DNA of 64,000 nucleotides from Silene conica (lineage: Eukaryota; Streptophyta; Magnoliopsida; Caryophyllales; Caryophyllaceae), in contig CM055315.2 of the NCBI GenBank assembly GCA_029255685.2, forward strand, positions 26,417,501 to 26,481,500, read 5' to 3'. A program made the translations under genes and the position numbers. How positions within the stretch are numbered: position 1 is the stretch's first letter; every line of letters starts with the position of its first letter. Below the pieces are notes generated by a model that was not told the DNA's origin, ran no database searches, and saw only the letters and a list, made by a program, of their open reading frames with translations. Below are positions 1 through 11,575 of the stretch, piece after piece.

Positions 1-614
1 GCCTCGCTCAATGAAATCGTACACAATATTGTTGAAATCTAGCCCGTCACTAAACATGTCAATATAGCTGCAACACATCAACTTGATACATCACACCATC
101 ATCATAAGGATGTTGTTATACGTTGAAGATCACCAACAAACCCCCAATACCATAGGAGCCTGTACTAATATATAGGGTTGTATACCAGTGAAACTAATAA
201 GAAAACACACATAAGCTATAATCACATGCTCCTCTTAAGCATATTTCAAAATAGAAATTAAGATATCATAAACACAGTAGAAACATAATCATATACATTA
301 CTAGATTCTATTACCTACTGATTATGTTAAAATCACAAATTCTAACAACGTAATATTACAGTATCCAAACATATTAGATTAACATTAAATAAACTGCAGT
401 AGTAATCCAAAATAAGCAATGCTATGAGCAGCATTGCTATGAACTACTTGTGTCATTATGTTGACCTTAATACTGTGTTGTAATCCCCAATTGAAATAGT
501 GAAGGCCACACGAATTGTGCTTAATTCAAAACATGCATAGCATCTTGCATTAAAATACCTATAAACATAGCAGATATTTATTCATAAAGTTTAAGGGTAA
601 GTTTATTACCAGGC
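1..614. other. AT-rich flank without a recognisable gene
   Basis: I see no long reading frame, splice-bounded exon or repeat here. It lies 3' of the minus-strand F-box-like gene and probably includes its 3' untranslated region. Confidence 0.5.
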
Positions 615-1120
615 TCAGCAATCAGAGTCATAATACCCCTCGCTGCCAGACTTCTCAACATACACATCCTTCGAGCTGCAGCCACTTCTGTAACGTCCCT
701 TCCTCTTCTTACCTTTGGACTTCCGTGGCTTGCATGAACATGAAATCGACACCAGTTTCTGATTTCTGGTCACCCATATCTGGTTCCCTCGATTTTCCCT
801 CTCAAGTTCATGATCATAATCCAGATGAACTTTAGACGTTTCGGTACCAACAAGATACAGCCTTGCCCATGCCTTGCATACCACGGCCATGTTCCTTTTC
901 CCTTGTCTATCCAACCTGTTGAAAACACGATCAGTAAGTTCTGGTAGACTGAGAAATGGGTGATGAGGCCTACTGCCAAAGGGTATTTCCTCTTCAACAG
1001 TTGCTTTTGTAAATAGGGTCGTCGACCGAATTGCTTCTTTTTCCAATCAACATATTTGTTAATAAAATCGGGTTTATCATCGACGTTAAAGTACATTACT
1101 TCTCCACAGGATTTATCCAT
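615..1120 (-). pseudogene. F-box-like protein gene, frameshifted
   Basis: The frame opened by the ATG at 1120 gives about 32 residues containing MYFNVDDKPDFINKYVDWKK. From about 1040 the homologous protein continues in another frame and runs to the stop at 615. The second part holds an F-box-like core (LPELTDRVFNRLDRQGKRN, then VCKAWARLYLVG), a C-x-C motif (SISCSCK), a basic stretch (KSKGKKRKGR) and the ending YYDSDC. The intact paralogue at 4875-5402 aligns through both parts, and the join falls in KKKQF, which fits loss of a single base near 1030-1035. F-box proteins normally recruit substrates to SCF ubiquitin ligases through Skp1; that role is inferred from family membership only. A sequencing error or an unusual splice could imitate the frameshift. 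The F-box match is moderate, not strong. Confidence 0.6.
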
Positions 1121-2446
1121 AGTAAATGTGCAGGAGGTTTTGGTGTGTAGATGATGAAGATTGGAAGATATAAGTTACTGGTAGTAATTATGTAGTACAG
1201 TTGGGTCTAATCAGTAAGTTTAGGGAAGGGTGAATGACATGCTAGCCGGCATTTTGTTTAGCAGCTACTTAGTGATACGTAATACATAATTATTACCATT
1301 ATACCCGTAATTTCCATATGTTGCGTATTTTCGTATAATAACGATTTAAATTGGAACGGTTTTATTCTTTTCACGATAAATGTACCATTCAAATACATTA
1401 TCTAACTTAACCTATTACTCCGTCTAAAGAGCCCTTTAAATGTGGATTAGTCTATTTTATTATTTTTGTTAACTACACGTTTTCCAATTAACATCCGATT
1501 GTGAATTAATAAAATATAAAATCTATATAAACCTTCATCTACGTAGCCCCATACCATACACAAACACGAAATCGTAACATAACATAAGAATACTTATTTC
1601 ATGACACAAAAAATTTAACTAATCAAATTAACCTGACACGATAAAGTAATACGGAGTATATTGACTCCAAAATTCTAAAATGATCTCCTTTCTCTTATTG
1701 ATCAAATTTAATGTTGATCCCTCTTACCTTTTGGGTAGAACTTTGTACTATAGTTTTAATATAGATGAAATCCAAATTAATTCTACCGTTTTTCGTGACA
1801 AAATTAAAGGAAACCTCATTACAAATCTTAAAGGGTACAATATTTAGTAATCGTCAACTTATAAGATCTAATACATGACAAATACGCTATATACTTATTA
1901 AACATGTTAACAATATGATCAACAACATATCAAACTCACGTAAATTTAATAAAAATTACAGATTAATCTTGCAAAGAGTACTCTTTTGTTGCATGAGGTT
2001 CCTTCAAATGGGTAATGTTCGATGTTTGTCATTAGACAAAAAGTATGGTTATGATGGTGCAACAACCCTTTCGGATGAACAGTAGAGCGGTGCTCCATGT
2101 CCATGCTACGTGATACATAGTTTTCTCTTTATCTTCCTCTTATTTTTTTACCTTTTATTGCTTCCTCCTTTTTACTCCCCCATTATCATCGTACTTCCTC
2201 ATTTTGAATCTTTTAATTAATCATTATTAATTTTTTCATATACATAATACATTTTCATTATTATATCATTAATGTGTTTTAAAAATGTTTAATTAGCCTC
2301 ATAAATTCAAAATTTAAAATAAATCCCTACTATCAAAAAAACTTTTACCAGTGTTTAATTTACGTTAGGCTTTCTAAAAAAATCCCAATTAATGTATATT
2401 GTTCATTGTTTGAGATATGTTGTATATTAAATAAATTAATAAACAC
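1121..2446. other. Intergenic AT-rich DNA
   Basis: No coding exon or repeat structure is recognisable. The first part is the 5' flank of the minus-strand F-box-like gene. Confidence 0.5.
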
Positions 2447-2633
2447 AAATTCTCATTTGTGACGGCGGTATCCGTCACAGGTTTGTGACGGATACCGTTT
2501 CCTCTCACAAAATACCCACTTTTACTCTCTCCGACACTATTCATGTGGTCCTCTTTCTCCACTAACTCATTTTGTATCCATTTTATCTCACAAAATATCC
2601 GTCACAAATGGCGACCCGTCACAGGCAAAATTT
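2447..2633. repeat. Candidate MITE with GTGACGG inverted ends
   Basis: The left end reads AAATTCTCATTTGTGACGG. The right end, reverse complemented, reads AAATTTTGCCTGTGACGG, so the outer ~19 bp form imperfect inverted repeats. Further copies of CCGTCAC and GTGACGG inside make subterminal hairpins (2471-2492 and 2598-2624). There is no coding capacity. The target duplication is unclear, so the superfamily is undecided. Confidence 0.45.
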
Positions 2634-2821
2634 ACTAATTAATAAATAAAACAAACGTACGTTTTATACAACCCAAATTCTCATTGTTATACCCTCTTTG
2701 TCTCTTTTCTTTTCCATAATTTGTCTTCTCCTCAATTCTCAGTGTAAAAAAACAATCACCCCTGCCAACAACTTCCTTCATCACCATCAGACGAAACCAC
2801 GTTCACCACCAAAACACCGCA

Positions 2822-3029
2822 TGTAACACCCCAAGAGTATGAGAAGGAAAGTTGTCCCACATCGGTAGAATGTGAGGTTTGTGATATGTTTATAATAGCT
2901 TCCACCCACCACTTAGTAACAAGGCCTTGTGCTTTTGGGATTAAGTGAGGACAAATAATGGGCCCAAAGGCATATCACCTCCCATCTTATTGGGGGTGTG
3001 TTACGACCGTGGTGGGTCGGGTTGTTACA
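2822..3029 (+). repeat. TRIM 5' LTR
   Basis: This 208-bp repeat starts TGTAACACCCC and ends TTGTTACA. It differs from the 3' LTR at only a few bases, for example GTTGTCCC here against GTTTTCCC there and GAGGTTTG against GAGGCTTG, so the insertion is fairly young. Confidence 0.9.
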
Positions 3030-3176
3030 AATGGTATCAGAGAGACCCTGCGACCGTATGGTGAGCCTGTGGTCGGAAGTACCCGGGTCACACACCTAGC
3101 GGAGAAAGATTCTGGCCCTGCTTGTGGTCAAGTTTGAGGCACAACGAGGACGTTGTGTTCTTGAAGTGGGGGAGTT

Positions 3177-3384
3177 TGTAACACCCCAAGAGTATGAGAA
3201 GGAAAGTTTTCCCACATCGGTAGAATGTGAGGCTTGTGATATGTTTATAATAGCTTCCACCCACCACTTAGTAACAAGGCCTTGTGCTTTTGGGATTAAG
3301 TGAGGACAAATAATGGGCCCAAAGGCATATCACCTCCCATCTTATTGGGGGTGTGTTACGACCGTGGTGGGTCGGGTTGTTACA
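3177..3384 (+). repeat. TRIM 3' LTR
   Basis: This is a near-identical 208-bp partner of the 5' LTR, followed directly by the target duplication CCGCA at 3385-3389. Confidence 0.9.
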
Positions 3385-3389
3385 CCGCA

Positions 3390-4874
3390 ACAATCTTCCT
3401 GCATTTATCTGTTGAAATTAACGTATGTTTTTAAAATTTTAATGTACTTAATCCTAAATAGTGAATTAATTAATTGTACATTGAATTTCAGTTGTCATAT
3501 TGATACGATTATATGTTGACGAACATTATTTATAGTACAAATTATATATTAGAATGGTTATGTTAAGAAATATTAATTAGGTTGATTAGTTTGATTGATT
3601 TTAGTGGTCATTGATTGAGTTGTTGTGGTCTTGATTAACTCTTGCATTAAAATGGTGTTAATGTTAATAGACACATACAGTTCTGCCAAAAAAAAAAGGA
3701 AATTTAATACGTATGTCTGGGATATGAGTGAGAAATCAACGTTGACAAGAGAAGACAATATAGGTATGTGTATGGCCTTAAGTTCAAAGTGGTTTCGTAC
3801 TGGATCTGTACTTCTGACAGTGAGTATATGTCCAGCGTTAAGTACTGTTGGACAAGGGTTCCTGGGAAAATTAGAAGGGTCAGAGTAAAGAAGTAAGGTA
3901 GCATGATTTTGGATGTTATTGCATAACATCGAGGGTTGTAGGAGATCCTCTGATCTTTATGATCACATTTGCTTCTTACAGTAATTCCAAGCGGGGTGTC
4001 GACTTCTCAATTACTCAGGATTTTGTTGGTACGAAGGTCTACGTTGTAGGTTGAGGGAGCTGAGGAGGGTACTGATAGACTTGTGCATATACTGTGCATG
4101 TAACTATGCAAATTTATAGTTTAGCTCATGGAACTATATATGTATTTGTTATTGTAGATTTGTAGCCTAAGCTCGAATCCTCCACTGATTTTGAATTGGT
4201 TTAAAGGTCTTGTTTTGAAATTAAGGATTCTGTTTGGCCTTTGGGACAATGTTGCCAATAACCTCACAACAGGAGTACCCCATTAATGTTTTTTAAAGAG
4301 GAGCTTATGGTTAGATTATTTGCTTTGTCTACTTGTTATCCAATAGTCGATTAGACACAGAGTATCAGGTTTAGGAAAGTAAAAAATGTCCAGAAATACT
4401 TCCTTGATCCGGATTGTTCTTGATGATTATGCCAAAATGTTTTAGCTCTGTTTTAAGTACAAGTTATGTGTTAGAGTAGTACGTTACCGGAGAATTTATG
4501 TGGGAGGTTGTATGGACGTCAGTGATAGATCGAGCATCAGCTCAAAAGGGATGCTAATGTCAGGTTGAAATAAAAAGGAATACTGGGACTAAGTGTTAAA
4601 GTGTTTAGAAAGGCGTCGATATTTGTGTTTTCCATCAAGGGACACGTGTGTTACGTTGCAATCAGGAAGCTGGTACGCTCTGCCTAAGGTAGTAATGGTT
4701 GTATAATTGTCATCATGTCCTGCAGATATCATACCTCTCATCAACAACAATCAATTAACAATAAATAAACCAATATGACGCCCTTCATAAACCCAGCATT
4801 TATCTAAGCCATAACTTATTTTTTACTGTTTAAAGTCTTTAGCTTCAATGTATACTTTCTGCAGCTAAATAGGT
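3390..4874. other. Intergenic DNA 5' of the plus-strand F-box-like gene
   Basis: No convincing coding exon was recognised. A short open frame at 3625-3888 has no recognisable domain. A TTTCTGCAG acceptor-like sequence a few bases before the ATG at 4875 suggests that a 5' untranslated intron may end there. Confidence 0.4.
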
Positions 4875-5402
4875 ATGCCTCCCTGTACTGGTGTTCACTA
4901 CTTTAACAAAGAAGACAGGCGTGAGTTTGAGAATGACTACATACGATGGAAGAAGGAGCAATTCAGATCTAAATCATTGTTCAAGACACACTATGTGCTA
5001 AAAGAGACGACAATAGGCAAACAAATTAACCATCTATTGCTCAGTTCTGATGAGCTAATGACCAGCATTTTTGAGAGGCTCAATCATCAGGATAAACGTA
5101 GTATGTCTGAAGTGTGCAGAAAGTGGGCTTCTTTATTTACAGTTGGAAAAGATACATCTAAGATGGCAGCTGATTATAAGAGTCAGGTGAAGAGCGAAGA
5201 AAGAGACGGGTTAATAGTCAGGTCAAGATGGGGTCCTGTGTTTTCTATCCAATGTAGATGTCTTGATTTACCAACAAAAGACGCAAGGTATGTCTACCAT
5301 TGTTGGATGGAGGGACACAGAGACATGGACGATCCAACTTTTCATGACGATGGCCCCTTTAATATATTGTCAGAGGATGAGGCGTATTACGATTCAGAAT
5401 AG
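4875..5402 (+). CDS. F-box-like protein, intact paralogue
   Basis: The 175-residue protein starts MPPCTGVHYFNKEDRREF. Residues ~8-30 form a charged aromatic block (YFNKEDRREF, YIRWKKEQF) shared with the minus-strand copy at 615-1120. Residues ~54-90 look like an F-box core (LLLSSDELMTSIFERL, then VCRKWASLFTVG). A C-x-C motif follows (SIQCRC, ~122), and the acidic tail ends in DEAYYDSE. The two paralogues share this order of blocks, which suggests a small gene family with its own N-terminal and C-terminal signatures. No substrate-binding repeats (LRR, Kelch) are visible; the protein is short for an F-box protein. A role as a Skp1-binding adaptor is inferred only. The ATG at 4875 is chosen because the shared N-terminal block follows it at the same spacing in both copies. 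Confidence 0.65.
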   Translation: MPPCTGVHYFNKEDRREFENDYIRWKKEQFRSKSLFKTHYVLKETTIGKQINHLLLSSDELMTSIFERLNHQDKRSMSEVCRKWASLFTVGKDTSKMAADYKSQVKSEERDGLIVRSRWGPVFSIQCRCLDLPTKDARYVYHCWMEGHRDMDDPTFHDDGPFNILSEDEAYYDSE

Positions 5403-6584
5403 TACGCCAAACGCAGTAGGTTTAATGTAATAATGTTCAATTCTAAGCTGAACTAATGTAGACCAGAAACTCTTAGTTGAAGCTTTTCTTGAATAACAAC
5501 GAACAAGAAATGGGTATAAACATGCATGTTACGTATTATCGTATATTAAATTGTGTCGCGATTTACTACATTCAAATATGCTATACTCGTGTTAAATTTA
5601 TACTATGCATTTGTACTTAAATTCTGGACTCTATCCATATACAATATGTATAAGTCTAAAAATGATACATTCGAAATAATCGAATAATTTGAGTAAGTCC
5701 TATTTCAACATCGAACGAGTGAGACATCTGTTATAAATATGGTTTCATCTAGACTATTTCTACATTACATATATGTCTTAGTTATGTTCACATAATTTAC
5801 ACAAAGTACCTGATAGTTGGACTATATCATTATAATCAGATATGCATAATTATTTTCAGATACAAATAATTCCACGGTAAATAATCACCCCAAATTGGTA
5901 AGATACGAACAAATAACTGAAATATGTTCAAATGACAAAGATCAAAATAATTTTAAATAACATTCATTGTTTCTGTATGATTATGAAACTTTTATTATGT
6001 AGGTAGTAATTGTTAAAAAGAGGACTTATGTAGGTAGTGTTTATCAATTTACCCAATAAATATTATACGAATAATTTGGTAGATAATGTGCGCAATAGTC
6101 ATTTTACAGTCGCAATTGTCTAATAGAGTACGTGATAATATCAATTTTTCATTCTACTTCTCATTCTGTTGGGAGCTTGTTCATTAGACAGAAATAAAAT
6201 ATTTGCACCTTGTAAAGATTTACTTACCTTTTGAGTTTATTTTCCACAGTAAGGTATTGAAAATAAGTTGTCGTATAATGTTGTCATTCAAACAATAATC
6301 AGTCTCAGAAACGTAATTTACGAATACTAGAGTCAGGATAGTGGGAGATCCGTTGTGGGATGTAGCTCTGAGCTTGTAAGTTGACAATTCCCGTGAGCTA
6401 ATTTTTACGTAACTTACACAAGATAGATAGACTATATGATTATAATCAAATATGTTAATCATTCAATATATCAAAATCACTCAACAACAAATCAACACGC
6501 CACATGAATATGATACCAGCCAAAAAAAATACTATGTTGAAAATATGAATATTTACATAATGATAAATTACGTCCCTTGGAATT
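5403..6584. other. AT-rich DNA, possibly Helitron body
   Basis: No gene is recognised. A ~50-bp sequence around 5795-5850 recurs in diverged form around 6405-6460 (both contain ATAATCA between similar flanks), a weak direct repeat. The stretch ends at a Helitron-like 3' terminus, so part of it may be Helitron body; no 5' TC end could be fixed. Confidence 0.35.
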
Positions 6585-6616
6585 CCGCGCGCATCGCGCG
6601 CGGAGTAACAACTAGT
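6585..6616 (+). mobile_element. Helitron-like 3' terminus
   Basis: A perfect 8-bp GC-only stem (CCGCGCGC, loop ATC, GCGCGCGG) at 6585-6603 is followed eight bases later by CTAGT at 6612-6616. A GC-rich hairpin about 10 bases before CTRRT is the defining 3' end of Helitrons. The next base is A, not the expected T, which is a small mismatch to the rule. Confidence 0.6.
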
Positions 6617-6816
6617 ATAATAAAAATATATATTTTATGGTTATATATAACGTATAATTTTATTTTTATCATATATTTGAAACTAAATCTAAACAAGTAA
6701 ATGTACAATTAGATTTTTACCGATAACTAATTCTCATTTTCGCACCCAAACTCATCTTCCAATCGATCTTTTTTAAACTTGTATTCCTCGTCTAAACTAA
6801 GATATGCGCCATGTGT

Positions 6817-7401
6817 CCAATGAGTGTCGGGTGTCCGGGTATCAGACACGATGTGAAAACGCGGGTTTGAGCCGGACATGGGCCGGGCTAAAAGGGAAGA
6901 GTGTGCCCTATAAGACTATAGCGGGCGGGTTGGGCCAAAATAGCGGGCCACTTCTCCTTGCCCTTACCCGCCCAACTGCTACATTCGGGCAACCCGTGGG
7001 CCGACGGGCTCATATTTTTCTGTCAACTTTTGATAATTAATTAATTAAGTAATTAACAACGCGATAAACTTGCAAAGTCGACATTGAATTAAGTTTTTAG
7101 TTCTTAACATAAATACAAAAATAGAAGGACGGCTAAATTGGTCATCTGAATATAAGTTCCAAAATACAAACAAGAGTAAAAAATAAGCAAAAATTAATAT
7201 ACTAATTGTTCATATTACTTTAGCGGGCCGGATGGGCCAGCTCGTTTTACATTTCTCTTGTCCGTGCCCGACCCATTTACTAAAATGGGCTAGGCCGGGT
7301 TAGCCCCTGGCCGATTTTTCAGAAAAATGATTTCCAAACCCGGTAAAAATTTGGGCCGGATGGGCCGGGTTTTCGGACGGTACCGCCCATGAACAGCTCT
7401 A
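6817..7401. mobile_element. hAT-like non-autonomous element fragment
   Basis: The stretch is rich in GGGCCGG, GCGGGC and CCCGCCC motifs in both orientations, out of keeping with its AT-rich surroundings. It ends in CCCATGAACAGCTCTA at 7386-7401, a terminus typical of the plant hAT family that starts TAGAGCTGTTCATGGG. The left end and the 8-bp target duplication were not found, so it looks truncated. It abuts the first array unit exactly where other copies read GGGTGAC before AAAGGAGC. Confidence 0.45.
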
Positions 7402-9412
7402 AAAGGAGCTGATCTGAGTTAACACCCTCATAATAAACTATCCCCAAGCAGAAAGTCGTACTAATCGGGTCATCAACATTTTTACTTTTAATCTCACCTT
7501 AATTATCTTTACCCAATTTCAACTCATTTTCATCCTCCTAAGCAGAACCTCACGACCTAGTATAGGTACTTAGTATACAATGTCATCATTCCATGCTTTG
7601 TTTTCTCCTTTCATTATCTAATAGTTGTAGCTCACACGCAACTTAATTTCTGTCGAAGATTAAGCATTAATTATACTAAAATTAAATAAAGAATCGTTGT
7701 CGTAAATTGGGTTCGTAATATATTAGTATCAACGAACATTTCCAGATATAGATATCATAGTAGGCTTTGTTGCTAATTAATAGATGTTTTAATCTTTAAT
7801 AAACAAATAATCATAATGAATGAAGTATACATATTTTGAAAGTAAGGGTGAATTTTGGGACGCTATTTGTCATATTATGGTACATATTTATAAAAGATTA
7901 ACAAATAATTGAGACCACTATAATATTACCTTAGTCTTAATTATATGTGTTATTTTTTTTATTGTTATTAATAGGTGTTTTAATCCTTCGTAAGCTAGTG
8001 ATTCAAGATTAATAAAATATACAAAGTCTACAAAATTTTGATCGAAGGGGTGATATTAGGAGAGGTATTTGTCATATTAGATAATCAAATTGGAAATATT
8101 TGGGTCGAGTTAGGTTAGACCTCATGTGGGATGAGTAATTGCAGATCCATATGGATCGCGCTAGGTCAAGTGATACACATGTAAGCGGGTCAAGTGACTA
8201 TCCAACAATATCCTATATCCTATATTTTTTCTGGTGCGAACCTCTTTTTTTTTTCTAATACCTTTGTTAAATTAATTTTCTAATAAATGATTATCAATTC
8301 GTTTTTTTCCATGTTAAATTAGCTTATTACCATGTATATACACTAAATTTGTGCATTTTTTTTTACAGATTTAAATAAAATATGTGTAAGTTTCAGACGC
8401 GTGGACTACTATTGACTTGTTTTTTAACCTCTTATCATTATCAAATAAATAAAACTAAGTTTTAACCCGTGCAAAATTGCACGCCTATAGTTTTAAGAAA
8501 ATTGATATAATGATTAATATTTAAAAATGTTAAACAAAAATACATGTATAGTTCATACTCTACTTCTTTCATAATGATACTAGTTTAAAACACGTGCAAA
8601 AATTGCAAGGGTATAAAGTTTACAAATGTTTTAAATCCGTGACAAAATACACGAATTCAGTCTTAAAACGTGATAACAATATTTGTAGATCTACTCATTT
8701 TAGTGGATAAACTCAATATATATAATGAATTTTTTTAGAGTATTATTTTAACGAAATGCTCTAAAATCTACTTTACCGAATTTTATAGTTTATTTATTTT
8801 GTTAACTTTTTGTAGATCTAATTTTTTAAATTGAAAATTAAAACAGTAGTATTTATTAACATATTTTGTTGAGAAATATTTCTTATTCAAAAAAATACAC
8901 AAAATTGGTAATATGTCGAAAATTTGTTTGTGATGATCAAAATGATAAAGTTAAAAGCTTGTGAAATAATATAATAACGTTATTTGTTTTCGCATATTTT
9001 TATCATTTCTATTTTCATTGTCTAATAATATTTTTTGTTCATCTTTTTATTTTACTTTTTTCATTATTGATAGACTATTGAGAAAATTCCGCATTTTCAT
9101 ATTGTATTCATTATGCAATATAAATGGAATTGAGGATGGTCGTTCATTGAAGATTTGTATTGATTATTCGATAATATTCTATTAACAAAGTTGATTTTTC
9201 ATAAATTAATTTCATATGTTTTGTGATGGGTCCTACATTTATTTAAAAATACAAAATAAAAGAAAATGGATGTGATGATGTGGACATACGAAATTGCACG
9301 AAATGTTATTATTGTATAAATATAGGGAAGATTGGGTATATATAAAACGGTTATACTGTATTATATTTATTATTTTAATTTTGCGAAAAATCTATATAAT
9401 GATTAATATAAT

Positions 9413-9415
<3 letters not shown>

Positions 9416-9447
<32 letters not shown>
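9416..9447. repeat. (AT)n microsatellite
   Basis: About 16 uninterrupted AT dinucleotides are present. The equivalent place in unit 2 (31924-31950) is shorter and interrupted, and it is deleted in unit 3. Confidence 0.9.
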
Positions 9448-9449
<2 letters not shown>

Positions 9450-9605
9450 CAAAAAATTTAGTCTTTTCTTAAGTATATACGGAGTATTTTATTTGAAAGT
9501 TTAGTTTTAACCGTTTTGTTTATGACTTGATTTTCGCAAAACTAAAATATATGCTTAAAACTAAACCATTATTGGGTATATATAAAACGATTATACTGTA
9601 TTATA

Positions 9606-9867
9606 CTCCCTCCTACCCATAACTAATGTCTCATTGTCCATTTCGGTTTATTCGTCAAAGTGTCCCATTGTCCAAATTTAGGCTTGTTTTTTACCATCCT
9701 ACCCTTACCTATTTCCATTTATTACCCACCCACTCACCCCTAACCCAACAAATCATAACACTCTCTCTCCAATCTACATACCCGTACCCAACCAAAATAT
9801 TAAACAACTCCCATAAATTTGGTTCTTTCTTCACAATATATGGGACATTATTTGTGGGTAGGAGGGA
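9606..9867. mobile_element. Stowaway-like MITE, unit 1 copy
   Basis: The left end CTCCCTCCTACCCATAA and right end TTGTGGGTAGGAGGGA are inverted repeats next to TA, as in Stowaway (Tc1/mariner) elements. The last base of the right end has mutated. It sits inside an older inverted repeat (TTGATTTTCGCAAAA left, TTTTGCGAAAATCAA right). The same insertion is at 32112-32375 and 55846-56115, so it predates the duplication. Confidence 0.75.
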
Positions 9868-10068
9868 ATATTAAATATATTAATTTTGCGAAAATCAAGT
9901 CATATATTATTTTGGACAAAAATTTTAGACTTTTTTTAAATTTCGAACTACTACGCAATAAATTGTTAATTATTGTTGGTTATAGTTAATTATGTATTAT
10001 TTATTGGGAAATTGTTATGCAAAAGTTCCGGACATACGATATTCAAAATAATTATATTTTGTTATATA

Positions 10069-10303
10069 CTTCCTCCGTTCTAAAATAATTGAAATTTTCG
10101 TTTTTTGAGATAACCCCTTGAATTCAATTTTTACAAAAATATATTGGTTGAAAAATTATAAAAATTATATCATAAAATTATTTACGAATAGAGCTTTAAT
10201 ATGAGTATACATTTTAATATATTTACTTATATATTTTGAAAGAAATTGAAGAGAGAAGTGAGTGTCTCGAAAAATGAGAATGACAATTAAAAAATAACAG
10301 ATA
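10069..10303. mobile_element. Second Stowaway-like MITE, unit 1 copy
   Basis: The left end CTTCCTCCGTTCTAAAATAATTG is mirrored by a degenerate right end. The copies at 32576-32813 and 56316-56552 keep a right end that reads CTACCTCTGTTATTTTTTAA (or near) in reverse and TA on both sides, which fixes the boundaries. Confidence 0.6.
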
Positions 10304-10620
10304 TAATATTTAATTTCATATTATACACATTGATAGTTTACACAGTAATTAAGGTTTACGATTATTACGTAAGACTTTTGATATAAATTCGTAAGCATTA
10401 AATTCTACGTAAACAATTGAATTTCGGGTAGTTATTTCGCATCGAAATCATCATACAATATTGCGGGTCCCACCAGAGAAATAAAAAAATTTGGGTTGAT
10501 GACGTGGCTCAACCGGAGCCTTCTAAATGATCTTGCAATTATATAGATAAGATAAGATAATCATATTTTTTATTTAATATACTTTAAACATTAACCATTA
10601 TGTCAATATTCTAAAAATAT

Positions 10621-10653
10621 ACCTGTGTAATTTTGCACGTGTTAAAAACTAGT
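10621..10653 (+). mobile_element. Degenerate Helitron-like 3' terminus
   Basis: ACCTGTGTAATTTTGCACGT is an imperfect hairpin followed by TTAAAAACTAGT and then T. The paralogue at 42523-42554 has a perfect stem, which supports the reading. Reverse-oriented relatives lie at 8460-8485 and 8579-8610. Confidence 0.45.
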
Positions 10654-11297
10654 TCTATTATATTAAGCAATATAGTAATAGTATTGAAATGTTAGTTGTG
10701 TTGTTGAATACTCCATAGTTCTAACGAACCATTCTATTATGTTAAATTGCTAGACAAGAACTCGTAAATTTATCTTTAATTTATTTTTTGTGACATATTG
10801 TAAAATTATGATTACGTTGGAATAAATTATGAGATATATCCACTATATATTCTCGCTATTAGTATTTTGCTTAAATCAATTTATTAGCTAATTGTTCATA
10901 TATAGTTTCTTTAGTTACTAGTATTGTTACTTTTATTACATTCATTATTGCTACGGTTACTTCCAGTACTCCTTCCGTAACTATTGTTACTTTCGCTACT
11001 GCCGCATTTAATATTGATCATTTCACTACTTTCGTTATTATATCTATTACTTTCATTACTCCCGCTCCCTGCTAATATTGTTACTAGCTTTGACTATTCA
11101 AATTAGTTATTACTATAATATTACTGTACATACTATATATCCATGTTACTACAATTCTTTTTTCAATACTAACAAAATTATGTTTACTATTTAGGCATGC
11201 AATATTAAGGGGCTTCTATATTTATGTAATTATATTAACTATATGCATTAAATTAATTCGAAATAATTATACAATCTACTAGTACAGAAAGTGCATT

Positions 11298-11575
11298 TGG
11301 CAACGGTCAAAAAGTACTTTTGGCAACGGTTCTTCGACCGTTGTAAATCGGGGCTTTGCCTTAAACAATTACCTACGGCAACGGTTAATAACCATTGCCA
11401 AATGTTATTTTTGGCAACGGTTGCCAATAACAACCGTTGCCAAAAGTGATTTGGCAGCGGTTACTAACAACAACCGTTGCCATATGTATATTAAAGGCAA
11501 CGGTTACTAATATAAACCGTTGCCTTATGTATATACTAAAGGCTACGGCTTATATATAAGTAACAACCGTAGCTA
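11298..11575. repeat. CACTA 1 left subterminal repeats
   Basis: About ten copies of GGCAACGG or its complement CCGTTGCC occur in both orientations and form hairpins such as GGCAACGGTTGCCAATAACA with its mirror. They match the set at the other end of the element. Confidence 0.8.

Larger units (their letters stand above)
2822..3384 (+). mobile_element. Complete TRIM retrotransposon, 563 bp
   Basis: Two direct repeats of 208 bp (2822-3029 and 3177-3384) begin TGTAACACCCC and end GTTGTTACA. They flank an internal region of only 147 bp. A primer-binding site TGGTATCAGAG, complementary to initiator methionine tRNA, lies at 3032-3042 just inside the left LTR. A purine-rich tract AGTGGGGGAG lies just before the right LTR. 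The 5-bp target duplication CCGCA is at 2817-2821 and 3385-3389. No protein is encoded, as expected for a terminal-repeat retrotransposon in miniature, which must borrow enzymes from an autonomous element. Diverged relatives of this family occur at 29640-29990 and 41660-42025. Confidence 0.92.
7402..11276. repeat. Tandem-array unit 1, alpha block, left arm
   Basis: From AAAGGAGCTGATCTGAG onward the sequence matches 53869 onward almost base for base, and from about 7635 it also matches 30096-33780. It carries two MITEs, Helitron-like ends and an AT microsatellite, and no gene. Its right side is cut by the CACTA element at 11277. The intact junction survives at 33770-33785. Confidence 0.85.

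Noticed and set aside
3625..3888. Possible 87-residue protein
   Set aside because: No recognisable domain, no paralogue in the window and no clear splice context.
6804..7040. 78-residue plus-strand frame
   Set aside because: It is produced by the GC-rich hAT-like repeat, not by a gene.
11298..11575. CRISPR-like array of regularly spaced GGCAACGGTT
   Set aside because: Spacing is irregular, orientation alternates and it sits at a CACTA end in plant DNA; it is a subterminal repeat cluster.
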